Source: an uncultured Sphingobacteriales bacterium (GTDB lineage: Bacteria; Bacteroidota; Bacteroidia; Chitinophagales; Chitinophagaceae). From it: a stretch of 56,515 nt of DNA. Location of the stretch: the NCBI GenBank assembly GCA_946479435.1, contig CAMLFX010000007.1, positions 1 to 56,515 on the forward strand, given 5' to 3'. This document shows, piece by piece, positions 1 through 9,872 of the stretch. Made by a program: the position numbers and the translations under genes. Below the pieces are notes generated by a model. It did not search any database and was not told the origin of the DNA. It worked only from the letters and a program-made list of their open reading frames with translations. Positions within the stretch are counted from its first letter, which is position 1, and each line of letters starts with the position of its first letter.

Positions 1-344
1 AATATAAGCCAAACGATGGCGAATTTGATGCACCACAAGAGATATTGGAGCTTTACAAGAATAAAGACTACGGCATGTATGTAGATAAAGATGGCACGCT
101 ACACACCTGCTTCATTACTACTAATGATATTACAGGTGGTAACTCAGGCAGCCCTGTAATGAATGGAAACGGCGAATGGATAGGAATTGCCTTTGATGGC
201 AACTGGGAAGCTATGAGTGGTGACATTGCTTTCGATAAAAAATACAAAAGAACTATTTGTACAGACTCCCGCTTTATTCTCTTTATAATTGAAAAAATGG
301 GCAAAGCGCATAACCTGCTTGAGGAAATGGATATACGCAAATAA
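1..344 (+). CDS. S46 family dipeptidyl-peptidase, C-terminal part (DPP7-like)
   Basis: The reading frame is open from the window edge, so only about the last 114 residues are visible. They carry the GGNSGSP motif (catalytic Ser codon at 144-146) of the S46 serine peptidases DPP7 and DPP11, followed by the conserved FDGNWEAMSGDI block and the family's C-terminal helix region. These enzymes release dipeptides from peptide N-termini in the periplasm and feed peptide catabolism in Bacteroidota. Eighteen residues after the Ser is Gly (codon 198-200); DPP11 has Arg there for acidic P1 residues and DPP7 has Gly, so a DPP7-like preference for hydrophobic P1 is inferred. The gene ends just before a strong two-way hairpin. 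Confidence 0.9.
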   Translation, partial: YKPNDGEFDAPQEILELYKNKDYGMYVDKDGTLHTCFITTNDITGGNSGSPVMNGNGEWIGIAFDGNWEAMSGDIAFDKKYKRTICTDSRFILFIIEKMGKAHNLLEEMDIRK

Positions 345-360
345 TTATCCTAGTTTATTT

Positions 361-399
361 AAAAGTAAAGGCCTCGCATAATGCGAGGCCTTTACTTTT
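361..399. terminator. Bidirectional hairpin terminator
   Basis: Two perfect 18-base inverted arms (361-378 and 382-399) are separated by a 3-base loop. The stem has a GC-rich core (GGCCTCGCA) and A/T-rich base, so it gives a T-rich tail in both directions. It lies between the convergent S46 peptidase and parE genes and can serve both. Confidence 0.88.
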
Positions 400-412
400 A
401 AAATTGGTCAAC

Positions 413-2299
413 TTAAGTCGCTATTTCTTCTACCAGGTCTTTTTCAACACGTAGCTTTTCAATAATATTTTTTTGACGTTCAGGCGTATTCTTGCCCATG
501 TAGTAACTCAACAATTCTTTAATTTGGGCTTCCTGGTTCAATAAAACAGGTTCTTTGCGCATACTGTCGCCAATAAATTGACCAAACTCCTCCGGCGATA
601 TTTCACCCAAACCTTTAAATCTTGTTATTTCAGGTTTATTGCCTAACTCTTTTATCGCTGCTTTTCTTTCCTCATCGGTATAGCAATAAATAGTTTTCTG
701 CTTATTACGAACCCTAAATAAAGGTGTTTCCAGAATGTACACATGCCTGTGTTTTACAAGATCAGGAAAAAACTGCAAGAAAAATGTCATCAATAAAAGG
801 CGGATGTGCATACCGTCCACATCAGCATCGGTAGCTATAATAATATTGTTATATCTCAACCCATCCATGCCTTCTTCTATATTCAGTGCATGTTGCAACA
901 GGTTGAACTCTTCATTTTCATAAACTACTTTCTTTGTAAGGCCGAAACAGTTGAGTGGCTTACCACGCAAACTAAATACGGCTTGTGTTTCAACGTTCCT
1001 GCTTTTGGTTATCGATCCACTGGCCGAATCACCTTCGGTAATGAATATGGTGCTTTCCAATTGCTTTTGCTGATATTCTTCACGGCCTTTGTTAGGTGGC
1101 TCGGCATCCATGTGTATTCGGCAGTCGCGTAGTTTTTTATTATGAAGGTTTGCCTTTTTAGCCCGTTCATTGGCAAGTTTTCTTATACCTGAAAGTTCTT
1201 TACGTTCCCGCTCACTTTGCTCTATGCGCTTCTTCAGTGCATCTGCTACAGCACTATTCTTATGCAGGTAATTATCCAGCTCTTTACCCAAAAACTCAAG
1301 TACAAATACCTTCATAGAAGGGCCACCCTCCCACACATATTGCGAGCCAAGTTTGGTTTTAGTCTGCGATTCGAATACAGGCTCCTGAACCCTTACTGAT
1401 ATAGCGGCACAAATACTTTGGCGTATATCAGCAGCATCATAGTCTTTCTTATAGAAATCACGTATCACTTTCACGAAAGCTTCGCGGAAAGCAGCCTGGT
1501 GAGTACCACCTTGTGTAGTATGCTGTCCATTCACGAAAGAATAAATATCCTCGCCATAGTCGCCGGTATGGGTAAGCGCTATTTCAATATCCTCACCCTT
1601 CAGATGGATGATCGGATAACGAACTGTTTCAGGATTTGTTTTCTTTTGAAGAAGATCGAGCAAACCATTTTTAGAAACAAAGTTTCTGCCATTGAAATTG
1701 ATCTGCAAACCTGCATTCAGGTAGCAATAATTCCATATCTGGTTTTCAATATATTCATTCAGAAAATGGTAATTTTTGAAGACTGTATCATCTGGAATGA
1801 ATGAGACAAACGTACCGTTTGGCTCGGTTGTAGCTGTTTCTTTATGCTCTTTAGTTAGTATACCTTTTTCAAATTCAGCGGTCTTCACTCTACCCTCCCT
1901 ATAAGCGGATACTACGAAGCTACTGCTCAATGCATTCACGGCCTTAGTACCCACACCATTCAACCCTACCGATTTCTGGAAGGCTTTGCTATCATACTTC
2001 GCACCTGTATTTATTTTACTAACCACATCTACTACTTTACCAAGTGGTATACCACGCCCATAATCGCGAACTGTGACGATACCATCATGCACTTTTATTT
2101 CTACGCGCTTACCATGCCCCATGGTGTATTCATCAATACAGTTATCTACTACCTCTTTCAGTAGTATATAAATACCATCATCCATACTGCTACCATCGCC
2201 AAGTTTACCGATGTACATACCCGGACGCAGACGTATGTGTTCCCTCCAGTCGAGCGACCGGATGCTATCTTCTGTATATTGATTCGTTAATTCTGCCAT
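413..2299 (-). CDS. parE: DNA topoisomerase IV subunit B (ParE)
   Basis: This is a type IIA topoisomerase ATPase subunit of 628 residues, a usual length for ParE and shorter than most GyrB. The GHKL ATPase domain shows the N-box EVVDN (49-53), DYGRGIP (79-85) and [13 protein letters not shown] (112-124). The switch lysine lies in QTKTKLGS (312-319). The Toprim domain has EGDSASGS (422-429) and [10 protein letters not shown] (491-500) for magnesium binding, and RFKGLGE follows. With ParC it would decatenate daughter chromosomes. No parC is adjacent. Assignment as ParE rather than GyrB rests on length and overall sequence feel and is the less certain part; topoisomerase II family membership is certain. 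It is transcribed toward the hairpin at 361-399. Confidence 0.9.
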   Translation of the reverse strand: MAELTNQYTEDSIRSLDWREHIRLRPGMYIGKLGDGSSMDDGIYILLKEVVDNCIDEYTMGHGKRVEIKVHDGIVTVRDYGRGIPLGKVVDVVSKINTGAKYDSKAFQKSVGLNGVGTKAVNALSSSFVVSAYREGRVKTAEFEKGILTKEHKETATTEPNGTFVSFIPDDTVFKNYHFLNEYIENQIWNYCYLNAGLQINFNGRNFVSKNGLLDLLQKKTNPETVRYPIIHLKGEDIEIALTHTGDYGEDIYSFVNGQHTTQGGTHQAAFREAFVKVIRDFYKKDYDAADIRQSICAAISVRVQEPVFESQTKTKLGSQYVWEGGPSMKVFVLEFLGKELDNYLHKNSAVADALKKRIEQSERERKELSGIRKLANERAKKANLHNKKLRDCRIHMDAEPPNKGREEYQQKQLESTIFITEGDSASGSITKSRNVETQAVFSLRGKPLNCFGLTKKVVYENEEFNLLQHALNIEEGMDGLRYNNIIIATDADVDGMHIRLLLMTFFLQFFPDLVKHRHVYILETPLFRVRNKQKTIYCYTDEERKAAIKELGNKPEITRFKGLGEISPEEFGQFIGDSMRKEPVLLNQEAQIKELLSYYMGKNTPERQKNIIEKLRVEKDLVEEIAT

Positions 2300-2399
2300 T
2301 TACACTAATTACCTTTTTGCAAAGAAATAGAATTCAGCTCATTTGTGCTGCTTCCTGAAAAATATGGTTAATAATAAACTATTACAAGTGTAATAAATA

Positions 2400-2430
2400 G
2401 TAAGAGCCGGGCAATTTGCCCGGCTCTTAC
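2400..2430 (-). terminator. Hairpin terminator after the FadL-like gene
   Basis: Perfect 15-base arms flank one central base, giving a GC-rich stem (GAGCCGGGC core) with an effective AATTT loop. It sits 16 bases past the stop codon of the leftward porin gene and upstream of parE, so it probably ends the porin transcript. The following tract is only moderately T-rich. Confidence 0.75.
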
Positions 2431-2445
2431 TGCGATGTACATATA

Positions 2446-3975
2446 TTAAAATTTCCAACCCAATGTAAGTGCCATTGTATTTAAGCTGTTTTTTAAAGTA
2501 GCTTTAGGTACTTGTACATTTACTTCATCAAGAGTATAAGGCTGCTCTTGCTCATTATATGTACTGTTTACAAAACCCAGGTCAGCAAACCATTTATCGG
2601 CCCTAAAGCCAATACCTGCTGACATATCTATACGGTTGGCTTTATCATAACTTGAATTCTTGTATGGACTGCCATAATAACCAAAACCTAAACGCACCAT
2701 TATCATATTAAAACGCCCTTCAGCACCAATACGGACATTTGATACACCCTTAAAATTATTCTTTATATAATTATTTATATCGGCTGCAGCACCAGCATAA
2801 CCAGGGAATTTATATCTCATGGAAGAATAGTTCACATACTCATAATCGGCAGTAATAAACCCGTATTTGCCTAATATGCCGGAAGCACTTATTACGCCTT
2901 TCCAGGGAGTGGTCAAGCCATACTCATAAGTATTCTCGGGTATATCAACACCAGATTGTAGTACCGTAGTTGTACCCTGAAAACCCAGGGCATTTCTAAA
3001 ACCTTCGGTATTTGCGGTTATACTTCTATTCTGAACATCGGTTAAGCCAAAATAAGTGGGTGTATGGAAAGCAGCCCCTACCCTAAAATTATCGGTTGGC
3101 TTATATATAAAACCTAGTTTCACATTAATACCCAGGCCTGTAGTGGTTAGTCTTTCATTGAAACTAAAATTATCAAAATAATTATTAGGGTCAGTACTCG
3201 CATCCCGCTCTTCGTAAGTAACATCGCGCCTATAAGTAAGGGCAGGTAAACCTACTGTGGCACCTAACATTAATTTCTCCATCAGGTTGCCTCCAAAAGA
3301 AAATACGATATCGGTAATCCCTCCACGTTCTTTTACTATACGACGCTGGTTGATACCTGTGTACCAGGGAACGATAGTTTGATACAAACCATTGAAAGTA
3401 TCAATCAAAAAAGCATTGTAACCTATAGATGCTAAAGAATTTGGGTAGTCAAGATCTTCAGGATAAGTATTGGCATTATATGCCATCTTTTCGGTAAAGC
3501 TACTTGCCGTATTTGTATCTCTGTTAGTCCCGTTATAAGTGTAGTTACGATTGAAATCAGCTACGCGGTTGATTCCTATTGCGAATGATGTTGATTTCCA
3601 TTTACTGCGTTGATATCTTTTACCTTTCGGTGAACTATTGAATACTACACCAACATTATTAAAAGAAAAACGTGTTCCGTTATCGCTGGTGGTTGTATTC
3701 AGGTATGTTCCGTCAACACCATTAATTTTTATAGCTGGCGTAAACATAAATTCCGAACTTCTGTATATACCAATACCTGCGGGGTTAACACTCAGGGAAG
3801 AAAAATCGCCACCTATTGAACCTAACGCACTACCAAAACCTATTGACCGCGCGGTACCTTGTGTCGATAATCGGGAATAACGCAATGCATCGGATGCGTC
3901 TTGTGCGAAAACTTGTTGCGTAAGTATTACAAAGCAAGTTAAAATTGCAACCAGGGAATAAAAACGTTGATACAT
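2446..3975 (-). CDS. OmpP1/FadL/TodX-family outer membrane protein
   Basis: The 509-residue protein opens with a signal peptide (about 1-24, ending VFAQ). The N-terminal segment SRLSTQGTARSIGFGSALGSIG followed by SVNPAGIGIYRSSEF matches the FadL/OmpP1 pattern, in which an N-terminal plug leads into a 14-stranded beta-barrel. The rest alternates hydrophobic and polar residues and ends in a Phe (TLGWKF), the usual C-terminal barrel signal. Family members import hydrophobic compounds such as long-chain fatty acids; the substrate here is not readable. It is a single-gene unit with its own terminator. An acyl-CoA ligase is encoded 3.4 kb away, but no operon link is seen. Confidence 0.85.
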   Translation of the reverse strand: MYQRFYSLVAILTCFVILTQQVFAQDASDALRYSRLSTQGTARSIGFGSALGSIGGDFSSLSVNPAGIGIYRSSEFMFTPAIKINGVDGTYLNTTTSDNGTRFSFNNVGVVFNSSPKGKRYQRSKWKSTSFAIGINRVADFNRNYTYNGTNRDTNTASSFTEKMAYNANTYPEDLDYPNSLASIGYNAFLIDTFNGLYQTIVPWYTGINQRRIVKERGGITDIVFSFGGNLMEKLMLGATVGLPALTYRRDVTYEERDASTDPNNYFDNFSFNERLTTTGLGINVKLGFIYKPTDNFRVGAAFHTPTYFGLTDVQNRSITANTEGFRNALGFQGTTTVLQSGVDIPENTYEYGLTTPWKGVISASGILGKYGFITADYEYVNYSSMRYKFPGYAGAAADINNYIKNNFKGVSNVRIGAEGRFNMIMVRLGFGYYGSPYKNSSYDKANRIDMSAGIGFRADKWFADLGFVNSTYNEQEQPYTLDEVNVQVPKATLKNSLNTMALTLGWKF

Positions 3976-4064
3976 AGTATCTATTTTTCTTTATAAGACT
4001 TTTAAACCATTACATGGTTTAAAACATTAACAAATATCTTAAAAACAAAAAACATGTTCATGTT

Positions 4065-4098
4065 AAAAAAACAGTGCGCTATTTAACAAACAGCGCAC
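4065..4098 (-). terminator. Terminator after the Tyr/Gly-rich protein gene
   Basis: The stem GTGCGCT (4074-4080) pairs with AGCGCAC (4092-4098). On the minus strand it is followed by a run of seven T (A run at 4065-4071), the classic intrinsic terminator form, 25 bases past the leftward stop codon. Confidence 0.8.
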
Positions 4099-4122
4099 CG
4101 ATTATATTGCTATCCTTAGATA

Positions 4123-5313
4123 TTACCTTCTACCACCACGGCTTGGCGATGAAAAACTACCAGAACTGCGAGACGGTGAAAATGAAGGTGAACTACTACG
4201 GCTTGGGCTTGAATAACTTCGTTGTTGGAAAACAGGCTCCGACTGCGTTCTCTGCGGTTGCGTTTGTTCAAAACGCTGTTCGGATCTTGCAGGGCTACTA
4301 CCAAAACTGCGTGAGGGTTGGCTCATTTCCACATTAGCTCTGTTGCTATTGCCACCAAACCACCTTGCGCGGCGCGGCTGTTGCTGCACATTATTATTAT
4401 TCATCTCAACATTAGCATTATTATTCATACGGTCAGAGCGTTGAAATACATTTCTGCGACTGTCTGATTGAACTGCGTTATTGTTCATTTCACGGCTTGA
4501 GCGTATTTCAGCTGCACGTGATTGTCTTGACAAATTTGTATTTCCTACTCTGCTATTCTGTTCAGGATTAGCCATACGCATATTTTCACGACCACCGCCA
4601 CGTATTGAAGTATTATTAGTATTATTATTAGGGGCTAATGCATTACGCACTTTCATTGCCGAACGGGGGCCATAAGTCGGACTATTCATGGAAGAACGAG
4701 GGCCATACGTTCCTGAGGGACGATTACTGTTATAAACGCCCGAATAATAGCCATCGTAGTAACCATTACCGTAACCGCCATAATATCCACCACCCCATCC
4801 ACAAGCATAATAAGGATAGTTCCATGCGCTGTAGAAGCCTGGATAACCATACCATGCAGAATAGCCCCAATATGATGACCAGTAAGGGCCATATCCAAAA
4901 CCTATAGAGAAACCAGGGCGGTATCCCCATCCATAACTGTAATAAGGGCTATACCAGGGATCGAACCAGAATGGATCATAATATCCATAGTAGGAAGGAT
5001 AACCAAATCTTTGTATTCGTGTAGTATAGCTATCATCATCGTAGTCTATATACACATCACCGTCGCTATCATAGCTTTGGGCATAGTTAGTGTAATCGCC
5101 ATTCTCATTTGAATTGCCTGAGCTGGAATAGGTGTTATTAGTTTGTTCTTCAGTTGAATTATTATTCCTTTTAGCTTGTTGAGCATCTTTCTTTGCATCT
5201 TCGCTGTTATAATAAATATCGTCTTCGTAACTATTTTGATTCCTGCTCTGGGCATAAGACGCCATTTGGCACATACCCATCATGAATAAACCGGCCAGAA
5301 GGAAACGTTTCAT
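4123..5313 (-). CDS. Secreted low-complexity protein rich in Tyr, Gly, Trp, then Asn/Arg/Ser
   Basis: I do not recognise a named domain. The 396-residue protein has a signal peptide (about 1-21, ending SYAQ), then an acidic Asp/Tyr segment (about 25-95), a block about 110 residues long very rich in Tyr, Gly, Trp and Pro (about 104-200), and a C-terminal half rich in Asn, Arg, Ser and Gln with repeated RSSG/SPSR motifs ending GGRR. The basic tail and aromatic block would suit a surface or envelope-associated protein, possibly self-associating; that is inference. Similar low-complexity exported proteins occur in Bacteroidota. It is divergent from proS and has its own terminator. Confidence 0.7.
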   Translation of the reverse strand: MKRFLLAGLFMMGMCQMASYAQSRNQNSYEDDIYYNSEDAKKDAQQAKRNNNSTEEQTNNTYSSSGNSNENGDYTNYAQSYDSDGDVYIDYDDDSYTTRIQRFGYPSYYGYYDPFWFDPWYSPYYSYGWGYRPGFSIGFGYGPYWSSYWGYSAWYGYPGFYSAWNYPYYACGWGGGYYGGYGNGYYDGYYSGVYNSNRPSGTYGPRSSMNSPTYGPRSAMKVRNALAPNNNTNNTSIRGGGRENMRMANPEQNSRVGNTNLSRQSRAAEIRSSREMNNNAVQSDSRRNVFQRSDRMNNNANVEMNNNNVQQQPRRARWFGGNSNRANVEMSQPSRSFGSSPARSEQRFEQTQPQRTQSEPVFQQRSYSSPSRSSSPSFSPSRSSGSFSSPSRGGRR

Positions 5314-5356
5314 TTTATTTGTTGATTTAAACGTAATTTTTACCTAGTGAAATTAC

Positions 5357-5364
5357 TACATTTG
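5357..5364 (+). promoter_or_regulatory. Candidate Bacteroidota -7 box for proS
   Basis: TACATTTG fits the TAnnTTTG consensus used by the Bacteroidota primary sigma factor. A start of transcription near 5371 would give about 44 bases of leader before the ATG at 5415. No good TTG element is seen about 20 bases upstream, so support is partial. Confidence 0.4.
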
Positions 5365-5414
5365 CTGCACTCTACCAATTGAAAAAGAGCACGAAAAGCG
5401 TGCCAATATTATAT

Positions 5415-6893
5415 ATGAGCAATACTTTAACATCTAGGGAACAGGATTATTCGCAATGGTATAATGATCTGGTACTAAAGGGCAATCTGGCAGACTATTC
5501 AGCCGTGCGTGGCTGCATGGTGATAAAACCTTATGGATTTGCTTTGTGGGAGAATATGCGCGACCAACTGGACCGCATGTTTAAAGAAACGGGGCATCAA
5601 AACGCTTATTTTCCTCTATTCATACCCAAGAGTTTTTTAAGTAAGGAAGCGGCGCACATTGAAGGTTTTGCCAAAGAATGTGCTGTTGTTACCCATTACC
5701 GTCTTAAAAACGACCCTAATGGCGGCGGAGTTATTGTTGACCCCGATGCTAAGCTGGAAGAAGAACTAATAGTACGTCCTACATCGGAAACTATTATATG
5801 GAGCACGTATAAAAATTGGGTACAATCTTACCGCGACTTACCTATACTTGTTAACCAATGGGCTAACGTTGTACGCTGGGAAATGCGTACCCGCTTATTT
5901 TTACGTACTGCTGAATTTCTTTGGCAGGAAGGCCATACCGCACATGCTACCCGCCAGGAGGCTATTGAGGAAACGGAACGTATGCTGGATGTATATGCCA
6001 CATTTGCCGAAGAATATATGGCCATGCCTGTAATACGTGGTGTAAAGACAGCTAACGAACGTTTTGCAGGTGCTGAAGACACTTACTGCATAGAAGCATT
6101 GATGCAAGATGGTAAAGCCCTGCAAGCAGGTACCTCTCACTTTTTAGGTCAAAATTTCGCGAAAGCATTTGATGTACAGTTCACTGACAAAGACAATAAG
6201 CTGGATTATGTGTGGGCTACCTCGTGGGGAGTTTCTACGCGCCTTATAGGCGCGCTGGTTATGGCGCATAGCGACGATCAGGGCCTGATATTCCCTCCTA
6301 AGCTTGCACCTATGCAGGTTGTCATAGTGCCTATTTACAATAAAGACACTGACGCCCGCCAGCGAATAGATGAAAAAGCAAAAGAATTGATTAAAGAATT
6401 TAATAAAAAAGGTATCAGGGCAAAGTTTGATGATGATGACACCAGCCGCCCGGGCTGGAAATTTGCGGAATATGAACTACGTGGAGTGCCTGTACGGATA
6501 GCTATAGGAGCACGAGACCTTGAAAATAACCAGGTAGAAGTAGCGCGGCGTGACACTAAAGAAAAAAATGCCTATTCTTTAGATGGCTTAATAGATAAGA
6601 TCAGCGATCTATTAGACGATATTCAAAAAAACATGTATCAAAAAGCATTGAACTATCGCAATGAAATGACTACTAAAGCTGATAATTGGGAAGAATTTGT
6701 TGAGCTTTTAGATAATAAAGGTGGTTTTATATCTGCTCATTGGGATGGTACCGGGGAGACAGAAGAAAAAATTAAGGAAAAGACAAAAGCCACTATACGC
6801 TGCATACCTTTAAATAATGAGAAAGAAGATGGTGTTTGCATATTGACCGGCAAACCTTCTACGCAAAGAGTATTATTTGCACGGGCTTATTAA
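5415..6893 (+). CDS. proS: Prolyl-tRNA synthetase (archaeal/eukaryotic-type ProRS)
   Basis: The 492-residue enzyme charges tRNA-Pro. The opening [17 protein letters not shown] is typical of the shorter ProRS class without the editing insertion. Class II motif 2 region [12 protein letters not shown] lies at about 121-132 and the anticodon-binding domain follows the catalytic core ([10 protein letters not shown] to about residue 390). The chain ends in Ala-Tyr, as in this ProRS class, where the C-terminal Tyr reaches the active site. I chose ATG 5415 because the alternative TTG at 5379 adds 12 residues lacking family similarity and would begin only a few bases after the proposed transcription start. 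The next gene begins 18 bases downstream. Confidence 0.95.
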   Translation: MSNTLTSREQDYSQWYNDLVLKGNLADYSAVRGCMVIKPYGFALWENMRDQLDRMFKETGHQNAYFPLFIPKSFLSKEAAHIEGFAKECAVVTHYRLKNDPNGGGVIVDPDAKLEEELIVRPTSETIIWSTYKNWVQSYRDLPILVNQWANVVRWEMRTRLFLRTAEFLWQEGHTAHATRQEAIEETERMLDVYATFAEEYMAMPVIRGVKTANERFAGAEDTYCIEALMQDGKALQAGTSHFLGQNFAKAFDVQFTDKDNKLDYVWATSWGVSTRLIGALVMAHSDDQGLIFPPKLAPMQVVIVPIYNKDTDARQRIDEKAKELIKEFNKKGIRAKFDDDDTSRPGWKFAEYELRGVPVRIAIGARDLENNQVEVARRDTKEKNAYSLDGLIDKISDLLDDIQKNMYQKALNYRNEMTTKADNWEEFVELLDNKGGFISAHWDGTGETEEKIKEKTKATIRCIPLNNEKEDGVCILTGKPSTQRVLFARAY

Positions 6894-6911
6894 TATATTT
6901 GCAGATATATT

Positions 6912-7364
6912 ATGGAAGATTATTTCAATAAGGAAGAACAGCATCACAACCTCATCATTGATGAGATAGGTAAATCATATCTACTTGATACTGCAAGGTG
7001 GGGACGCTTTATTGGTATTGTTTATACAGTAGCTATATTGCTGGTTTGTTTGTTCTTCCCGGTTGTAATGTTTTCAAACCCCCAGTACCAGGAGTTATCG
7101 CATGGCGCAGCATCTTTTTGGTTTATCTTTTACGTAATAGTGCTTTTGGCAATTTATTTCTACCCATTGTATGCCATAATAAAATCGGCATCGCAGGCCA
7201 GAAAAGCCATTGCAGAGAATGATCAGTTGCTGTTAAACGATTCATTCAGGCTGACTAAAAACCTGTATAAGTATCTTGGAGTAATGACGATAGTGTTGAT
7301 TTCTTTTTATGGTCTAATAATAGTGTTTTTTATGACAGCTGCGATAACAGCCAATGCAGTTTAA
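6912..7364 (+). CDS. Small membrane protein, DUF5362-like
   Basis: The 150-residue protein has a polar N-terminus (MEDYFNKEEQHH), the segment LLDTARWGRFIG, and three to four hydrophobic spans (about 33-55, 68-92, 117-145). The pattern resembles the small DUF5362 membrane proteins of Bacteroidota, whose function is unknown; the family label is from memory and tentative. It starts 18 bases after proS and may be cotranscribed, although a TATATTTG box at 6894-6901 could provide its own promoter. Its stop codon lies 2 bases from the end of the convergent acyl-CoA ligase gene. Confidence 0.7.
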   Translation: MEDYFNKEEQHHNLIIDEIGKSYLLDTARWGRFIGIVYTVAILLVCLFFPVVMFSNPQYQELSHGAASFWFIFYVIVLLAIYFYPLYAIIKSASQARKAIAENDQLLLNDSFRLTKNLYKYLGVMTIVLISFYGLIIVFFMTAAITANAV

Positions 7365-7366
7365 AC

Positions 7367-9139
7367 TCATTCGTACATAGCCTCTATTTGGTTTGCATAT
7401 TTCTGTTCGATAACCTTACGTTTTATTTTGATTGACGGCGTTAATTCACCTGTATCTATAGTCCATTCTTCAGCCATTAATGTGAATTTCTTTATTTGTT
7501 CAACATGACCAAATAAAGGGTTATACTTATCAACCTGCTTTTGTATAAGCTGCACTACTTCAGGCACGCTAATCAACTCAGCATTGCTAACGGGCGCTTT
7601 AACGCCTTTTTCTTCCAGGTATTTACGTATATGCGCGAAAGCGGGAACAATGAGTGCAGTAACAAATTTTCTTCCGGCACCTATTACAATCATTTGTTCG
7701 ATGAACATACTTTCCTTCATCTTATTTTCTATAACCTGCGGTGCTACATACTTACCTCCGGAAGTTTTAAATATCTCTTTCTTGCGGTCAGTAATTTTCA
7801 GGAAACGACCTTCCTGCCACAAACCTATATCACCAGTATGAAACCACCCTTCGCCATCAATAACTTCAGCAGTAAGTTCGGGGTGTTTGTAATAGCCCAT
7901 CATGATATTATTACCCTTCGCTAATATTTCTCCGTCTTCTGCAATTTTTACCTGCACATTTTTTATAAGAGGGCCGATAGTACCTATTCTTCTTCCTTCG
8001 CTTACGAATTTATTTACGGAAATAACAGGAGAAGTTTCAGTAAGACCATAACCTTCCATGATGATTATATTTGCCGCAGTAAATATGCGTATCAGCCTTT
8101 CCTGGCAGGCTGCCGAACCTGTTACTATTGCTTTTACTTTACCACCAAGCCCTTCGCGCCATTTATTGAAGATGAGTTTGTTGGCAAGCCATAGCTGCAG
8201 CCTATACCATATACTACCTTTGCGAACATTGTCGTACTGCTTGCCCAGGTTCAATGCCCAAAAGAACAAACCCCGTTTTATACCTTTTAACTCTAGACCC
8301 TTCGATAATATACGTTCATAAACCTTCTCCAATAATCTTGGTACAGTGGTAAACACTATTGGTTGCACTTCACGTAGATTATCACCGATAGTATCCATAG
8401 TTTCGGCGTAATAAATTGCAATACCTGACTGTATATATACATACGTCACCATACGCTCGAAGATGTGGTTCAAAGGAAGAAAACTTAATGCCCTACCTCC
8501 TTTTTCAGCAAAACAAAATTCAGGCATAGAATCTTGTACATTGCTTACAATATTTTTATGGCTAAGCATTACGCCTTTGGGGTTTCCGGTTGTGCCTGAT
8601 GTATAAATAATAGTCGCTAACGTTTCAGTTGTTATCCTGTCAGTTACCGATGGGTCAACATCCAATTTTTTATTTATCAGTTCCGTCCAATTATGCACAC
8701 CCTCTATTTCTTCAAACGAAAAAACATGCTGTAAAGTGCTTACTTGTGGAAAGACCTCTTTAAATCGATCGTAAATCTCTTTATTGGCAATAAATATTTT
8801 TTTCACTCCGGCATCACTCAATACAAACGCTAGTTCGGTTGGACTGATAGTAGGGTATATTGGAGTTAACACAGCGCCCGTCATCTGTACAGCAATATCT
8901 GTCACCATCCATTCAGGACGGTTGAGTGAAATAATTGCTATTTTTTCCTGTTGCTCAGGAATAAGATTTGCATTATCAATACCTAATGACAACAAGCCTC
9001 CGCTTAGGTACCTGGCCATTTGCCAACTTTCACCTGAACTATAGGTGCGCCAGCTGCCATTTTCTTTGGCCCCAAATAATACATCATTGGGTTCAGCAGT
9101 TGCACGTTCAGCAACTATATCGAAAAGGCGTTGTATCAT
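7367..9139 (-). CDS. Long-chain fatty acid--CoA ligase (AMP-forming)
   Basis: This 590-residue ANL-superfamily enzyme activates fatty acids to acyl-adenylates and then acyl-CoA. Visible motifs are the P-loop IYTSGTTGNPKG (178-189), the adenine-binding YGLTETSP (364-371), GWFHTGDIG (431-439), and the hinge and Lys region DRKKEIFKTSGGKYVAP (451-467), which is typical of the long-chain (FadD/FAA) group. No signal peptide is present, so it acts at the inner face of the membrane. It is a single leftward gene, divergent from the ABC ATPase gene. The exact chain-length preference cannot be read from the sequence. Confidence 0.93.
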   Translation of the reverse strand: MIQRLFDIVAERATAEPNDVLFGAKENGSWRTYSSGESWQMARYLSGGLLSLGIDNANLIPEQQEKIAIISLNRPEWMVTDIAVQMTGAVLTPIYPTISPTELAFVLSDAGVKKIFIANKEIYDRFKEVFPQVSTLQHVFSFEEIEGVHNWTELINKKLDVDPSVTDRITTETLATIIYTSGTTGNPKGVMLSHKNIVSNVQDSMPEFCFAEKGGRALSFLPLNHIFERMVTYVYIQSGIAIYYAETMDTIGDNLREVQPIVFTTVPRLLEKVYERILSKGLELKGIKRGLFFWALNLGKQYDNVRKGSIWYRLQLWLANKLIFNKWREGLGGKVKAIVTGSAACQERLIRIFTAANIIIMEGYGLTETSPVISVNKFVSEGRRIGTIGPLIKNVQVKIAEDGEILAKGNNIMMGYYKHPELTAEVIDGEGWFHTGDIGLWQEGRFLKITDRKKEIFKTSGGKYVAPQVIENKMKESMFIEQMIVIGAGRKFVTALIVPAFAHIRKYLEEKGVKAPVSNAELISVPEVVQLIQKQVDKYNPLFGHVEQIKKFTLMAEEWTIDTGELTPSIKIKRKVIEQKYANQIEAMYE

Positions 9140-9227
9140 ACTTATAAATTTAATTAAAATTGCGTACAGTAAGACAATACAGATACGATTTTACATATTT
9201 TTGAGACTCACCTTATAAGACCAGCCA

Positions 9228-9872
9228 ATGCAATTATCGCTGAAACAACTTGTACCAATCCCGCTAAAGGAGAAGATATCAGGTAATATTTCTTCAGTAT
9301 GGTTGCAAAACATCACATTTACCCAGGGAGATTATATTTTCATTAAAGCACCTTCCGGTACAGGTAAAACAACCTTGATCCATTTACTTTACGGATTACG
9401 AAATGATAAAGAGGGGCAGTTTATTTGGGCTGGCAAACAGGATAATAACATCGACAGCGAAGCCTGGGCAGAATTAAGAAGTAAAGAAGTGAGCATTGTA
9501 TTCCAGGACATGCGCCTTTTCCCCGAACTTACGGCATGGGAAAACATTGAGATAAAAAGGGCTTTAACCAACACTGTTCCCAAAGAACAGACATTAGACT
9601 GGATGGGGGAACTGGGAATAGCAAATAAAAGAGATGCTCTCGCAAACACTTTATCGTATGGTGAGCAACAGCGCGTAGCAATTATCCGCGCATTATCGCA
9701 ACCCTACAAATGGTTGCTTATGGACGAGCCATTCAGCCACCTCGACAATGTTAATATTCTTAAAGCGGCACAATTAATACTAAGAATATCAGAAGAAAAT
9801 AATGCTGGGATTATTATGGTGGACCTGGAGGATAACAATCATTTTAACTACACTCTAAAACTTGAATTGTGA
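9228..9872 (+). CDS. ABC transporter ATPase, LolD/FtsE-like but divergent
   Basis: The protein is 214 residues. It shows a Walker A APSGTGKTT (41-49), a Q-loop VFQD (about 91-94), a signature LSYGEQQR (142-149) in place of LSGGQ, and Walker B WLLMDEP (162-168). Where the switch His is expected (normally VTHD), the sequence reads VDLED (198-202), so the H-loop His appears to be missing. Its stop codon overlaps the GTG start of the next gene by 4 bases, which couples it to a single FtsX-like permease. The arrangement resembles lipoprotein-release (LolCDE) or MacB-type exporters, but substrate and activity are unknown. Confidence 0.85.
   Translation: MQLSLKQLVPIPLKEKISGNISSVWLQNITFTQGDYIFIKAPSGTGKTTLIHLLYGLRNDKEGQFIWAGKQDNNIDSEAWAELRSKEVSIVFQDMRLFPELTAWENIEIKRALTNTVPKEQTLDWMGELGIANKRDALANTLSYGEQQRVAIIRALSQPYKWLLMDEPFSHLDNVNILKAAQLILRISEENNAGIIMVDLEDNNHFNYTLKLEL

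Noticed and set aside
1418..1804. Rightward 128-codon frame inside parE
   Set aside because: It is antisense to the ATPase domain of parE, with composition typical of a shadow frame and no own signals.
9160..9203. Promoter for the ABC ATPase gene with TATTTTTG at 9196-9203
   Set aside because: The only TTG upstream is 33 bases away, too far, so the box may be chance.
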